The notes under the pieces are model-generated. The model saw only the letters and a program-made list of their open reading frames with translations, was not told the origin of the DNA and ran no database searches. DNA of 64,000 nucleotides from Shewanella baltica (GTDB lineage Bacteria > Pseudomonadota > Gammaproteobacteria > Enterobacterales > Shewanellaceae): positions 2,542,001 through 2,606,000 of the forward strand of contig NZ_UGYM01000002.1 of NCBI RefSeq assembly GCF_900456975.1, written 5' to 3'. Position 1 is the first letter of the stretch; the number at the start of each line of letters is the position of its first letter. Positions 24,366 through 32,311 of the stretch are shown one piece after another. A program made the position numbers and the translations under genes.

Positions 24366-25012
24366 AACAGCGCCCTATTATCTTCAACACCGAAATGGTG
24401 CGCGCCATCCTTGATGGCCGTAAAACACAGACGCGCAGAATGTTTAAAGCTCAGCCGCATGATGATTGGGCGCCATTTTCTAGAAATGCCGAATGGTATA
24501 CACCGACAGTCATTGATAAGCACGGATTCTATCAACCAGCCAATGATGATGTTTTTGGGGTTAGCAGCGAAGATTGCGCGTTTATTTCACCGTTCGGCAC
24601 GCTTGGTGATCAGCTGTGGGTACGTGAGGCAATGACCAAAGCACACTGGCCTGATTTGCATTATGTCAGTGGCGGATTAACGGCAGGTACGGGTGATGAA
24701 GACTTTGATTACCGTGGCGCTGAATATCGCGGGTTTATTCCCTCTATCCACATGCCACGCTGGGCGGCGCGCATTCTACTGGAAGTCACTGCGATCAGGG
24801 TTGAGCGATTGAATGAGATCTCAGAAGACGATGCCATAAAAGAGGGTTTTGATCATTCACGCTCAGCCGCGGCGAAATCGGCGGGCTGGTATGAGAAACC
24901 GCGCGCCGCATTCCTGCGTACTTGGGAGCAAATCTATCACAACGTTGATGCTAACCCGTGGGTGTGGGTGATCGAGTTCAGGGTGATCAGTACCACAGGC
25001 GGTGAAGCATGA
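24362..25012 (+). CDS. Phage protein with ASCH/PUA-like domain
   Basis: 216 residues. The start RPIIFNTEMVRAILDGRKTQTRR with later LGDQLWVREA and a C-terminal VWVIEFRVI is the layout of phage ASCH-type proteins, a PUA-related fold expected to bind RNA or modified nucleic acid. The start overlaps the preceding stop by four bases. Role in the phage is not known. Confidence 0.7.
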   Translation: MKQRPIIFNTEMVRAILDGRKTQTRRMFKAQPHDDWAPFSRNAEWYTPTVIDKHGFYQPANDDVFGVSSEDCAFISPFGTLGDQLWVREAMTKAHWPDLHYVSGGLTAGTGDEDFDYRGAEYRGFIPSIHMPRWAARILLEVTAIRVERLNEISEDDAIKEGFDHSRSAAAKSAGWYEKPRAAFLRTWEQIYHNVDANPWVWVIEFRVISTTGGEA

Positions 25013-25302
25013 ACCACTTACTCCCAGGCTTTGAATCACAAGAGCGCGTTGCGTTATTGCTGTCGCTTACCCGTATTAGTTCACCCGAGGTGATTGCCGC
25101 ATTAACGCTGCATTACACCAGCGCCCTACCCGCCGAACGTGCGGCGGCTCGCCACGGGATTGAACTTTCAAACTTTATGCGCGGGCAAAAGAAGCTAGAG
25201 CAAATCGCCGCCACGGTCGAGGCCATTAAAGCCATCGACTGGGCCAAGCTGCAATTAACTCATTTGCAATCAAGCCCTTTGCAACCGAAGCAGGTGGCCT
25301 AA
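25009..25302 (+). CDS. PapB-like small DNA-binding protein
   Basis: 97 residues. RISSPEVIAALTLHYTSALPAERAAARHGIELSNFMRGQKKLEQI resembles the helix-turn-helix core of PapB/FocB-type regulators (alpha helix, recognition segment beginning at RHGI). Coupled to the gene before it and adjoining the next. In a phage operon it is more likely a local regulator than a fimbrial one. Confidence 0.5.
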   Translation: MNHLLPGFESQERVALLLSLTRISSPEVIAALTLHYTSALPAERAAARHGIELSNFMRGQKKLEQIAATVEAIKAIDWAKLQLTHLQSSPLQPKQVA

Positions 25303-25581
25303 ATGACTCAATCAGCGGCGTTTCGCCATCTGCTAAATCATTACCGTAGCCATAAGTTGAGCCTGTTACTCAAGGCCACAACGGGCGACAGCATCAAAAT
25401 CGCGCTGGCACTCGGCGCGTTAGATTGCCTGTACTGGCAAGCATTGGGCAACGGCTTAACCAACTTAGCTAAGGGCATTAACCGCACCATAGTGTATTCG
25501 TACCGATATCACCCAATGCGCCTGCCCTGCCATTCGCCAGTCAGCCAAACCAGCGACAACCAAAACAAGGAGGCGGCATGA
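25303..25581 (+). CDS. Phage early protein of unknown function
   Basis: 92 residues, basic, beginning MTQSAAFRHLLNHYRSHKL, with a hydrophobic middle (IALALGALDCLYWQALGNGL). It ends NKEAA with an ATGA overlap into the next gene. Confidence 0.45.
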   Translation: MTQSAAFRHLLNHYRSHKLSLLLKATTGDSIKIALALGALDCLYWQALGNGLTNLAKGINRTIVYSYRYHPMRLPCHSPVSQTSDNQNKEAA

Positions 25582-25808
25582 ATACGTTTAGCACCAAAGA
25601 TGGCGTGGTCACGTTATCTAAGCCCTACTCCACCTTGATGTGCGATCAGCAACAAATCGAAGTGAAATACACTCCCAACAATTACCACGGCTGGGGCATT
25701 TGTAAGTCTTTTAACGCCATCGAGTGCAGCGACTTCGGCCAAGCCGACGCCGAAGTATTTGCACTCAACGCAGAATCAAAACTCAGGATAAAAGGAGAAG
25801 CAGCATGA
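25578..25808 (+). CDS. Small phage early protein
   Basis: 76 residues, beginning MNTFSTKDGVVTLSKPY, probably beta-rich, ending KGEAA with an ATGA overlap. Not recognised. Confidence 0.5.
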   Translation: MNTFSTKDGVVTLSKPYSTLMCDQQQIEVKYTPNNYHGWGICKSFNAIECSDFGQADAEVFALNAESKLRIKGEAA

Positions 25809-26413
25809 ACACACCCAAGATAAAAGCGTTTCAAGTACAAGAACATTGCGAGGGCGCAGCATGCATTGTGTTTCATCAACATGCTGCCGCCGCTCGCCGC
25901 ATAGGTGCGGGCGAACTCAATCTGACCTTTGAAGATGATATGTCAGTTACTCGCTGCCCTGAATATGACCAATACGCAGAGCAAGGCAACGTGCCTTATC
26001 AAGTGTTACTGGCAGATGGTTGGTGTTTTACCTGTTACCACTGCGGCAACCCAATTAAAGCCGAAGATGATGACGGCAATGCGACGGACATTGAAGCGGT
26101 GATCTGCATTGGCGAGGCGTTTTATTGCAACGCGGCGTGCCATACACAAAAGCAAGCTGACATTACGCAGCACAATGCTAAGGCCGAAGCCTTTAAGCAA
26201 CAGCTGTTATCACTGCGCCCTGATCTGACCTTCACGGCGTTTAACGGTGCATATCCACAACTGTATTGCACTGCGACATTTACTTTTGAGGGTGCTCAAT
26301 ATGGCGGCTCAGTGGCCTATGACAAGGCTGGCGAGCTTGATTGGCGAGTATCAAACACTGATTTGCCCGCATGGCAAACATATGAAGCCCAGCGCCAAGG
26401 AGAAGTAGCATGA
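25805..26413 (+). CDS. Phage protein with treble-clef-like Cys cluster
   Basis: 202 residues. CFTCYHCGNPI near residue 76 and FYCNAACHTQ near 110 give two Cys pairs about 30 residues apart, a plausible zinc-binding knuckle. The rest is soluble and mixed. The ATG at 25805 has AAGGAG upstream within the preceding gene. Function unknown. Confidence 0.55.
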   Translation: MNTPKIKAFQVQEHCEGAACIVFHQHAAAARRIGAGELNLTFEDDMSVTRCPEYDQYAEQGNVPYQVLLADGWCFTCYHCGNPIKAEDDDGNATDIEAVICIGEAFYCNAACHTQKQADITQHNAKAEAFKQQLLSLRPDLTFTAFNGAYPQLYCTATFTFEGAQYGGSVAYDKAGELDWRVSNTDLPAWQTYEAQRQGEVA

Positions 26414-26730
26414 AGTCGATACAAGCAGCAACAGTTGAACGTGAAGAAGGTTATTGGACCCATCCAGATTTGCCCGAGTGGGATGAAGGGGTAACACGCG
26501 CAGAGTGTGAAGCATGGGCGGCACGCCATGGCGGCGAGTTTGTGGCGATTTGGTTTGAACTCGATGCGCCTGAAAACCTCATCGAACGTTACTTTGACGA
26601 GGGCGACAACGATATCAGCGATTGGCACCCCATTTGCGACAAAGCCGGCTCATTCTTGCTGAGTATTCACGACACCGAAGATGGCCCCGTCGCACTGTTC
26701 TTCGCCCCGAAAGATAAGGAAGCAGCATGA
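26410..26730 (+). CDS. Acidic phage early protein
   Basis: 106 residues, strongly acidic, beginning MKSIQAATVEREEGYW and ending KDKEAA. Acidic DNA-mimic proteins do occur in phage early regions as inhibitors of host nucleases, but no specific family is recognised here. Confidence 0.5.
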   Translation: MKSIQAATVEREEGYWTHPDLPEWDEGVTRAECEAWAARHGGEFVAIWFELDAPENLIERYFDEGDNDISDWHPICDKAGSFLLSIHDTEDGPVALFFAPKDKEAA

Positions 26731-27041
26731 AGCAGCTTTCACTATCTGAACGGCTAAAGCAGTTCGCTACAGATCAAGACGACTTATCTCGTCGTGGTGA
26801 AAAGAATCTTGCGGCTGAGGCAGCGCAAGAAATTGACACTCTAACAGCTGAGCGCGGCCAGCTGGCGATGCAGGTGGATAAGCTCAAAACTTTCATATCT
26901 ACACAAGCACTGCCAAACCTATTTGTATTAAGTAATGACTATCCACAGTGCCTAGGAATCGAGAGTGCAATAACTGATGCGAACGAGCTTCTAAAAATTT
27001 GCGGCCAAGAAAAAAGCGTAACAAATGGTGGTAAACAATGA
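26727..27041 (+). CDS. Small coiled-coil phage protein
   Basis: 104 residues. LAAEAAQEIDTLTAERGQLAMQVDKL forms a predicted coiled coil; the second half is neutral. Overlaps both neighbours by four bases. Lambdoid phages often have similar short Ead-like proteins. No function known. Confidence 0.5.
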   Translation: MKQLSLSERLKQFATDQDDLSRRGEKNLAAEAAQEIDTLTAERGQLAMQVDKLKTFISTQALPNLFVLSNDYPQCLGIESAITDANELLKICGQEKSVTNGGKQ

Positions 27042-27223
27042 AGAAGATGGCAAAGCCTGCTGGGCTAATAGTTTCATGTCCACACTGTGGCGGTGAAAAT
27101 ACGATTTACGCATCAGATCTATGCGAAAACGAATTTGTCTGTTCATGGGCGCATTGTGAAAAGGAGTTTGCAACGTGTGGCGAGGATGATTTTCATCGTT
27201 ACATTGAGGATGGTAAGCAATGA
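27038..27223 (+). CDS. Small zinc-ribbon phage protein
   Basis: 61 residues with CPHCGGEN near residue 14 and CSWAHCEKEFATC near 35, a Cys-rich zinc ribbon filling most of the protein. Coupled on both sides by four-base overlaps. Confidence 0.55.
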   Translation: MKKMAKPAGLIVSCPHCGGENTIYASDLCENEFVCSWAHCEKEFATCGEDDFHRYIEDGKQ

Positions 27224-27576
27224 GCTGGTCAAATTGTGGTGAAGATAGTATCGGCAGACCCATTGGTTATGCCTTCGAAGCAACCTGTGATCATCCGGGT
27301 TGCCACAAACAAATCGACCGTGGCCTTTCTTATGCGTGTGGTGGTATGCATGGCGAAGATGAGATCAGCTGCGAGGGTTATTTCTGTGAAGTGCATAGAC
27401 CAACCTTTGTCGAACATTGCGGCCGTACCTATCAGATTTGCAGTCAATGCACCAAAGCATTAATCGACTCTGGTGAATGGCAAGAAGATGAGGATGAAGG
27501 CTGTTTAACGCAGGTAAGGCACGATGATGAACACTGCAACAATGCTGGCGCTGACTTAATCAGGAGTCCGATATGA
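27220..27576 (+). CDS. Cys-rich phage protein
   Basis: 118 residues with three Cys/His groups: CDHPGCHKQ, CEGYFCEVHR and CSQCTKA, probably binding two zinc ions. Overlaps the excisionase gene by four bases. Not recognised beyond the metal sites. Confidence 0.55.
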   Translation: MSWSNCGEDSIGRPIGYAFEATCDHPGCHKQIDRGLSYACGGMHGEDEISCEGYFCEVHRPTFVEHCGRTYQICSQCTKALIDSGEWQEDEDEGCLTQVRHDDEHCNNAGADLIRSPI

Positions 27577-27803
27577 TCGAGCAATATATTACCCTTGAAG
27601 ATTGGGCGAAAATGCATATCGCCTTCTCTGTATCAAAAGCGACTTTGCAGGCTTGGGCAAAGTCAGGGTCCATTGTACCAAGACCAATTAAGCTCGGTAG
27701 ACGCTGGGCGGTTAAATCCAATGCGATTTACGTAGACCCGACTCAGGTTGTGGTCAGTGATATAAGCGACCCTGTTATCAGGAGAATCCTCAATGGCGGC
27801 TAG
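27573..27803 (+). CDS. xis: Excisionase-like protein
   Basis: 76 residues. TLQAWAKSGSIVPRPIKLGRRWAV has the form of a winged-helix excisionase (helix, turn with GSI-x-P-x-P, then a strand with GRRW). It overlaps the integrase start by 11 bases, the usual xis-int order. It should direct recombination towards excision. The symbol is given by analogy. Confidence 0.8.
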   Translation: MIEQYITLEDWAKMHIAFSVSKATLQAWAKSGSIVPRPIKLGRRWAVKSNAIYVDPTQVVVSDISDPVIRRILNGG

Positions 27804-28977
27804 ACCACGTAAATTCGACCTAGGTGTAGAAAATCTTTATTGCCGGCAAGATGCTCGCAATGGTGAAGTTTATTACCAGTACCGAGATCCCCGCAATGGG
27901 GCCTTTAGAGGGCTAGGTAAAGATAGAACCATCGCAAAGGAACGAGCAAGCGCATTAAATCTGTTAATTGCTCAACAACTTGCAAGTGCGTTTATCGATA
28001 ACTATAACGCTAGGCCGGAACGTGTGGCACAACATGGCATTGCCTTTAAAAAGTGGGTTGAAAAATATATTGCTATCCAGGGCGATAGATTAAATAACGG
28101 CGAGATCAGACTCAACACGTTTAAAACCCGTAAGTCTCAGGCGACTATTGCTATAAAAGCGATGGGCAATATTCCCCTCAAAGACATATCAACCAAAGAC
28201 TGTTACGAGCTGATGCAGTCTTTAAGAGCGCAAGGAAAAGAAAGAACTGCGCAGGCGGTGAGATCAGTACTGATTGATATTTTCAAAGAAGCCGCTCAAG
28301 CGGGAGAAATCACCGGTGGATTTAATCCCGCATCGGCAACCAAATCCCCACGGGTAAACGTCATTCGGGATCGGCTTGAACTAGAGGCCGTGAATCAAAT
28401 CCTCGCGGTTGCCGAAACCAAAGAGCCGTGGGTTAAAAATACCATTCTGCTCGCATTGGTGACTGGGCAGCGCCGCGTTGATATCGCTAACATGCAATTT
28501 AAAAAGGGCAACGATTGGGAAAAACTGTATCAAAATTGGAAAACAGGAAATCGTTCGAAGCCGCCCTACTCCTACGTTGAAGGCGAATGGTTGCATGTGT
28601 TTCAGCAGAAAACCTCAACAATGCTCAAGCTGCCGCTGGGACTTAAACTTGAGGCGTTAGATTTGAGCATTGGCAATGTTGTTTTATCGTGCCGTAGCCG
28701 CTGTGTATCTAAATACCTGATCCACCATCAACACGGTATTAGAGGTGCAACCATAGGTGGGCAAGTGTTTGTTGATACCATTACCAAACGCTTTTCTGAA
28801 TGCCGCGATGAGCTTGGTCCATCGACCACGACCTTTCACGAATTACGGTCACTTTCAGAAAGACTCTATAGCGGTCAGGGAATCGACACTCAAATCTTAC
28901 TTGGTCACAAAGACCCGCGAACCACTGCTGCATATCATGATATACGTGGCCAGATGTGGATAGAGCTAGTGATTTAG
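27793..28977 (+). CDS. int: Phage integrase, tyrosine recombinase
   Basis: 394 residues in the lambda/P22 layout: an N-terminal arm-binding domain (about 1-60, starting MAARPRKFDLGVENLYCR), a core-binding domain (about 75-175) and a catalytic domain. Catalytic residues are the Arg of VTGQRRVDIA, the HELR pair, the His of LLGHKD and the Tyr of TAAYHD. It ends the rightward operon and the element. The attachment site should lie in the next few hundred bases, but I could not identify it. Confidence 0.88.
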   Translation: MAARPRKFDLGVENLYCRQDARNGEVYYQYRDPRNGAFRGLGKDRTIAKERASALNLLIAQQLASAFIDNYNARPERVAQHGIAFKKWVEKYIAIQGDRLNNGEIRLNTFKTRKSQATIAIKAMGNIPLKDISTKDCYELMQSLRAQGKERTAQAVRSVLIDIFKEAAQAGEITGGFNPASATKSPRVNVIRDRLELEAVNQILAVAETKEPWVKNTILLALVTGQRRVDIANMQFKKGNDWEKLYQNWKTGNRSKPPYSYVEGEWLHVFQQKTSTMLKLPLGLKLEALDLSIGNVVLSCRSRCVSKYLIHHQHGIRGATIGGQVFVDTITKRFSECRDELGPSTTTFHELRSLSERLYSGQGIDTQILLGHKDPRTTAAYHDIRGQMWIELVI

Positions 28978-29278
28978 CACCAGAAATCACACAGCGTTTT
29001 GGAGAGGAATTTTGGAGAGATTTTGGAGAGAGGTTTTTATCTAACAATTACAATGAGTTAAATTTCAAGCAGATATTGCCCATACACACCATTAATATGC
29101 GTTGCACTCTCGCCTCTTTCATTTCATTCAATCCTTCAACAGTCAAAGCTTATCCATCGTCATGATTAATTGATTAAATGTGCTTTGTGCCTTAGTTGTC
29201 AAATTAAAGTCAAACTAAAGTGAAATAAAGTCTACTAAAACAAGTGCTTGCACTAAGTCTCGTTAACCATACACGCCC
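28978..29278. other. Gene-free region after the integrase, with a triple TTTTGGAGAG repeat
   Basis: TTTTGGAGAG occurs three times at 28997, 29010 and 29021, spaced 13 and 11 bp. Short direct repeats at this spacing beside an integrase gene are typical of arm-type integrase or Xis sites. The rest is AT-rich without ORFs; a frame through the repeats (28956-29165) is rejected as a gene. Confidence 0.5.
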
Positions 29279-30208
29279 CTATTGTTGACTGTCGATCTTA
29301 TCTATATCGATGCGTACCCGCAGGAAACTGGCAAATCTGGGTAAGCCATTTACGGTAAGACCCAGATATTTATAGGTGATGATTGCACCCACGGCGGGGG
29401 GATGCTGACGCTCTGCGAGATTAAAACCTGTGCCTATGTTGAAAATCCGGCCGTCTGGAGTTTGCACTCTTATTGCACCCATTTGCCCTGCAAATTGACC
29501 TTTGCCTGGTATATGGCCGATCACTGTCGCTTCAGCATCATAATAGGGTTTTAATTTCATCAAATTAGGATTGCGGCCACTGACATACATCGCGGAGCTG
29601 CGATGCAGCATTAATCCTTCAGCGCCTTTAGCAACTAAGCTATCAAGTTTTTGATACAGAGCTTCAAGACTGTCCACTTGGAACTGCGCTATGACTTCAA
29701 GATAATGCGATTTGCCACTCAGTTTAGTTAACGCAAATTGATAGCGATGCTGAAAGTCGCCACCCGCCTTGGGAACATCGAACACCATAAATCGCACTTT
29801 GCGCCAGTCATCATCCTTGGCTGAGGTTTGTCGAACTATGCTCGACATAGCCTCAAACTGGCCTCGCCCAAGCCATAACTCACCATCGAGGGGATAATTC
29901 GGGAAATTTGCGATAAACCAAGTTGGAACAGCAATAAGATTACCTTGCCGAGTCAATAGTGCCTGACCATTCCAGTAACCTCGCACCCCGTCGAGTTTTT
30001 CGCTAATCAAAAAGTCCTGAATATGAATCTCTTGCTGGGCATCAAACTCGGTTGCCAACTGTATCGAAGGTGGTGAGGTTTGTGCATAAGTCACTGGGGC
30101 TAAACAACCGAATATCAGCAGACTGAGTAAGAGCAGACGTTGTTTGAAAAACCGAAAGCGGATAAACCGATAAAATGTTAAATCTTGTAACGGGTTGGTA
30201 TGAGTCAT
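29279..30208 (-). CDS. ATP-dependent DNA ligase, periplasmic LigE-type
   Basis: About 309 residues from the ATG at 30208 (an ATG 16 codons earlier has no binding site; the start is uncertain). A hydrophobic stretch LLLLSLLIFGCLAPVTYA reads as a signal peptide. EKLDGVRGYW is ligase motif I, with the lysine that becomes adenylylated. Later motifs are DGELWLGRG, GAEGLMLH and LMKLKPYYDAEA (motif V), and an OB-fold follows. It seals nicks in DNA using ATP. Exported ligases of this type are linked to DNA uptake in some bacteria; that role is inference here. Confidence 0.85.
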   Translation of the reverse strand: MTHTNPLQDLTFYRFIRFRFFKQRLLLLSLLIFGCLAPVTYAQTSPPSIQLATEFDAQQEIHIQDFLISEKLDGVRGYWNGQALLTRQGNLIAVPTWFIANFPNYPLDGELWLGRGQFEAMSSIVRQTSAKDDDWRKVRFMVFDVPKAGGDFQHRYQFALTKLSGKSHYLEVIAQFQVDSLEALYQKLDSLVAKGAEGLMLHRSSAMYVSGRNPNLMKLKPYYDAEATVIGHIPGKGQFAGQMGAIRVQTPDGRIFNIGTGFNLAERQHPPAVGAIITYKYLGLTVNGLPRFASFLRVRIDIDKIDSQQ

Positions 30209-30487
30209 TCCCTTGCTCACTCTGACAATATATCCTTCATTAAGCTTAGAACCCATAGCTAAAGTTGCACTAAAAAACCGTCGAAAGTCACTAAGCGCCT
30301 AAGTTAACAACGAATGTTGATGACGATTTTACTCAGTTAATTGTTTATGCGCTTTTCATCTCGGGCTATACTGCGGCCAAATTTATTGACTCAGTCAAAT
30401 GTTAAAATCCACAACAGTTGGTTTTATCAAACCTGTTTGAATGAGCAACACCTCAGCGCGTTGTCGCTAATGTCTATTGGAAACACT

Positions 30488-30859
30488 ATGAAACCAGCCA
30501 ACAATCACGGTATTAAACGCATTTTCAGAGCGACGGGATTTTCGATGAAGGGCTTAAAGGCCGCTTGGGTCCACGAAGCCGCTTTTAGACAGGAATTAAT
30601 GTTAGCCATCATCATGTTACCCGTGGCTTTGTGGGTTGATATCAGCACGATTGAACGTTTGTTGCTGATTTTTACACTGTTTATTGTGTTGATTGTTGAG
30701 CTTTTAAACTCGGCGATTGAAGCTGTGGTCGATCGTGTTGGCAGTGAAATTCACCCACTAAGCGGCCAAGCCAAGGACATTGCCTCGGCTGCCGTGTTTA
30801 TGAGTCTTGCACTGTGTGGATTAACTTGGCTGGTCGTATTGGCGCCACTGGTGTTTTAA
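30488..30859 (+). CDS. dgkA: Diacylglycerol kinase
   Basis: 123 residues, the usual DgkA length. Three membrane helices and the signature ELLNSAIEAVVDRVG (about residues 78-92) with catalytic and metal-binding Glu residues. FSMKGLKAAWVHEAAFRQE near the N-terminus also matches the family. The ATG at 30488 is used because the upstream extension (49 codons) has no homology and TTGGAA precedes this ATG. It phosphorylates diacylglycerol in the inner membrane, recycling lipid from osmoregulated glucan or endotoxin modification. Confidence 0.9.
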   Translation: MKPANNHGIKRIFRATGFSMKGLKAAWVHEAAFRQELMLAIIMLPVALWVDISTIERLLLIFTLFIVLIVELLNSAIEAVVDRVGSEIHPLSGQAKDIASAAVFMSLALCGLTWLVVLAPLVF

Positions 30860-30869
30860 CACAGACGTT

Positions 30870-31739
30870 TTAGATAGTCGCATGAGCAAACACTGAGCCA
30901 TCGTCCCTTAAAAAGTCGATGGCTTGTTTGATCTGGGCTAAACGATCATTTTCCGCCCAATAGGCAACATACACATTTCTTGAAATGGCGCTGGCGCCAC
31001 TGACGTGATGCAATTCGCCGCTGCGCAAAGCATGCTGCACCAAATGCTCGGGTAAGAAAGCACAACCACCATTATTTAAGATGAAATCCAAGGCGATACG
31101 CGCAGAGCTCGTGTGCAGTGTTGGCACAGGCAGTGACGCATATTCTTGCGCATGAACAATATTAAACGCCGTCCCCCAATCCACTTTTACATATTGCCCC
31201 GGCACCACGGCATTCACCGTTTGACCTTTTAGGCTCGAAACTAACAGCAAATTAATTTGCCCCAGCTGCACTAATTCAAATTGATCAAGCTTTGGCGGAT
31301 CGAATGAAATCGCGATATCTAGGGTGCGGTCCATTAATTGGCGCGTCATCGCATTGGCAGGCAGCACTTCGGTGCGCAGCGCAACGCCGGGCAGCCCCAC
31401 GTGCAATCCCTGTAAATAACCTTGCAAATAGGCATCCCAAATATTCGGCCCTGCACCAATGGCAAGCTGAGTCGACTGTAACTGACTGAGGGAAACATCT
31501 TGTTTAGCCCGCTCCCACGCCGTTAATACTGCCTCGGCATGGCCAAGCATGCGCTCGCCAGCTGGTGTGGGCTGAATGTTATTACGCTGCCGCTCAAACA
31601 GCGCGACGCCTAAAATGCTCTCAAGCTGTTTGACTCGAAAACTCACGGCACTGCGCGTGAGATACAGATTCTCGGCCGCTTTACCGAAATGGCGAGTACG
31701 GGAGACTTCAAGAAAGGTTTTCAGTAAATCGGTATCCAT
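30870..31739 (-). CDS. hdfR: LysR-family regulator HdfR
   Basis: 289 residues. MDTDLLKTFLEVSRTRHFGKAAENLYLTRSAVSFRVKQLE closely matches the N-terminal helix-turn-helix of E. coli HdfR, and the next gene, divergent, is maoP as in enterobacteria. HdfR represses flhDC and activates maoP in E. coli; Shewanella has no flhDC, so regulation of maoP is the conserved part. The 108-bp divergent intergenic region holds both promoters. Confidence 0.85.
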   Translation of the reverse strand: MDTDLLKTFLEVSRTRHFGKAAENLYLTRSAVSFRVKQLESILGVALFERQRNNIQPTPAGERMLGHAEAVLTAWERAKQDVSLSQLQSTQLAIGAGPNIWDAYLQGYLQGLHVGLPGVALRTEVLPANAMTRQLMDRTLDIAISFDPPKLDQFELVQLGQINLLLVSSLKGQTVNAVVPGQYVKVDWGTAFNIVHAQEYASLPVPTLHTSSARIALDFILNNGGCAFLPEHLVQHALRSGELHHVSGASAISRNVYVAYWAENDRLAQIKQAIDFLRDDGSVFAHATI

Positions 31740-31847
31740 AAAAATTCTTGACCAACATAGGCAAATTTTTTTGATTTATAAATCAATAATACTAGCCAAT
31801 ACTCCAGTTGCAAATCTTTGTATATCAAAAACTAGAGGGTATCTGCC

Positions 31848-32291
31848 ATGTCTGAACAGTCTTTTTCAAACGCTAACAAGGGTTCTGAGACGTTTAACGG
31901 CTCAGCTGCTGCCAGTTTTATCTCGCAAAAACGTTTCTACGATGACGCGAATTTCCCCAAAGGCTTCAAACGAAGCGGCGATTTTACTAATAAGGAAGCT
32001 GAACTGCTTGAATTGCATGGTCATGCAATGAAGAATTTAGCCGAAGGTAAAACCTTGCCCTGCACCTCCGATGAAGCTCAATTTGTGGAAGTCGCCAAAG
32101 GAAATATCGCGCCCAGTAGCTTGTTAGAGCAGATCTGGGTAAAGTATCGCAGGCTCGCCATGGGGAAACCCTTTTATGCCGTGGTTGGTACAGTGCATTT
32201 GCCTGCAACCAAGCCCGAAATAGAAGTTGAGGCTGTATTTGATATTGAAGATGATGTTCAGGATGAACCTGAACCCGAGGATAAAGAATGA
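31848..32291 (+). CDS. maoP: Macrodomain Ori organisation protein MaoP (DUF413)
   Basis: 147 residues. KRFYDDANFPKGFKRSGDFTNKEAELLELHG is the DUF413/MaoP signature, and SLLEQIWVKY follows. A nonconserved N-terminal 26 residues and an acidic C-terminal tail extend the ~110-residue core. In E. coli MaoP acts with the maoS sequence to organise the Ori macrodomain; the hdfR neighbour supports the assignment. I did not find an obvious maoS in the window. Confidence 0.88.
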   Translation: MSEQSFSNANKGSETFNGSAAASFISQKRFYDDANFPKGFKRSGDFTNKEAELLELHGHAMKNLAEGKTLPCTSDEAQFVEVAKGNIAPSSLLEQIWVKYRRLAMGKPFYAVVGTVHLPATKPEIEVEAVFDIEDDVQDEPEPEDKE

Positions 32292-32311
32292 AGATTAAGG
32301 TTTGCTACTAA

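Larger units (their letters stand above)
12848..28977. mobile_element. Lambdoid prophage regulation/replication/integration region, no structural genes
   Basis: Two divergent early operons leave an immunity region. Leftward on the minus strand: Cro-like protein, several small genes, O-like and P-like replication genes, a tyrosine recombinase, an XRE regulator and a Q-position gene. Rightward on the plus strand: small coupled genes, excisionase and integrase. The CI-like repressor (plus strand) and two integron cassettes (minus strand) lie between. No terminase, portal, capsid, tail, holin or endolysin gene is present. It is therefore either a remnant cut after the Q position or a satellite that borrows a helper's particles. 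Exact att sites were not found, so the ends given are the outer genes. Confidence 0.8.

Noticed and set aside
28956..29165. 69-codon ORF overlapping the end of the integrase gene
   Set aside because: Its protein-like look comes from the triple TTTTGGAGAG repeat; the integrase already ends naturally in the other frame.
12500..29278. Direct repeats marking attL and attR
   Set aside because: Hand comparison of both flanks gave no shared word long enough to be convincing.
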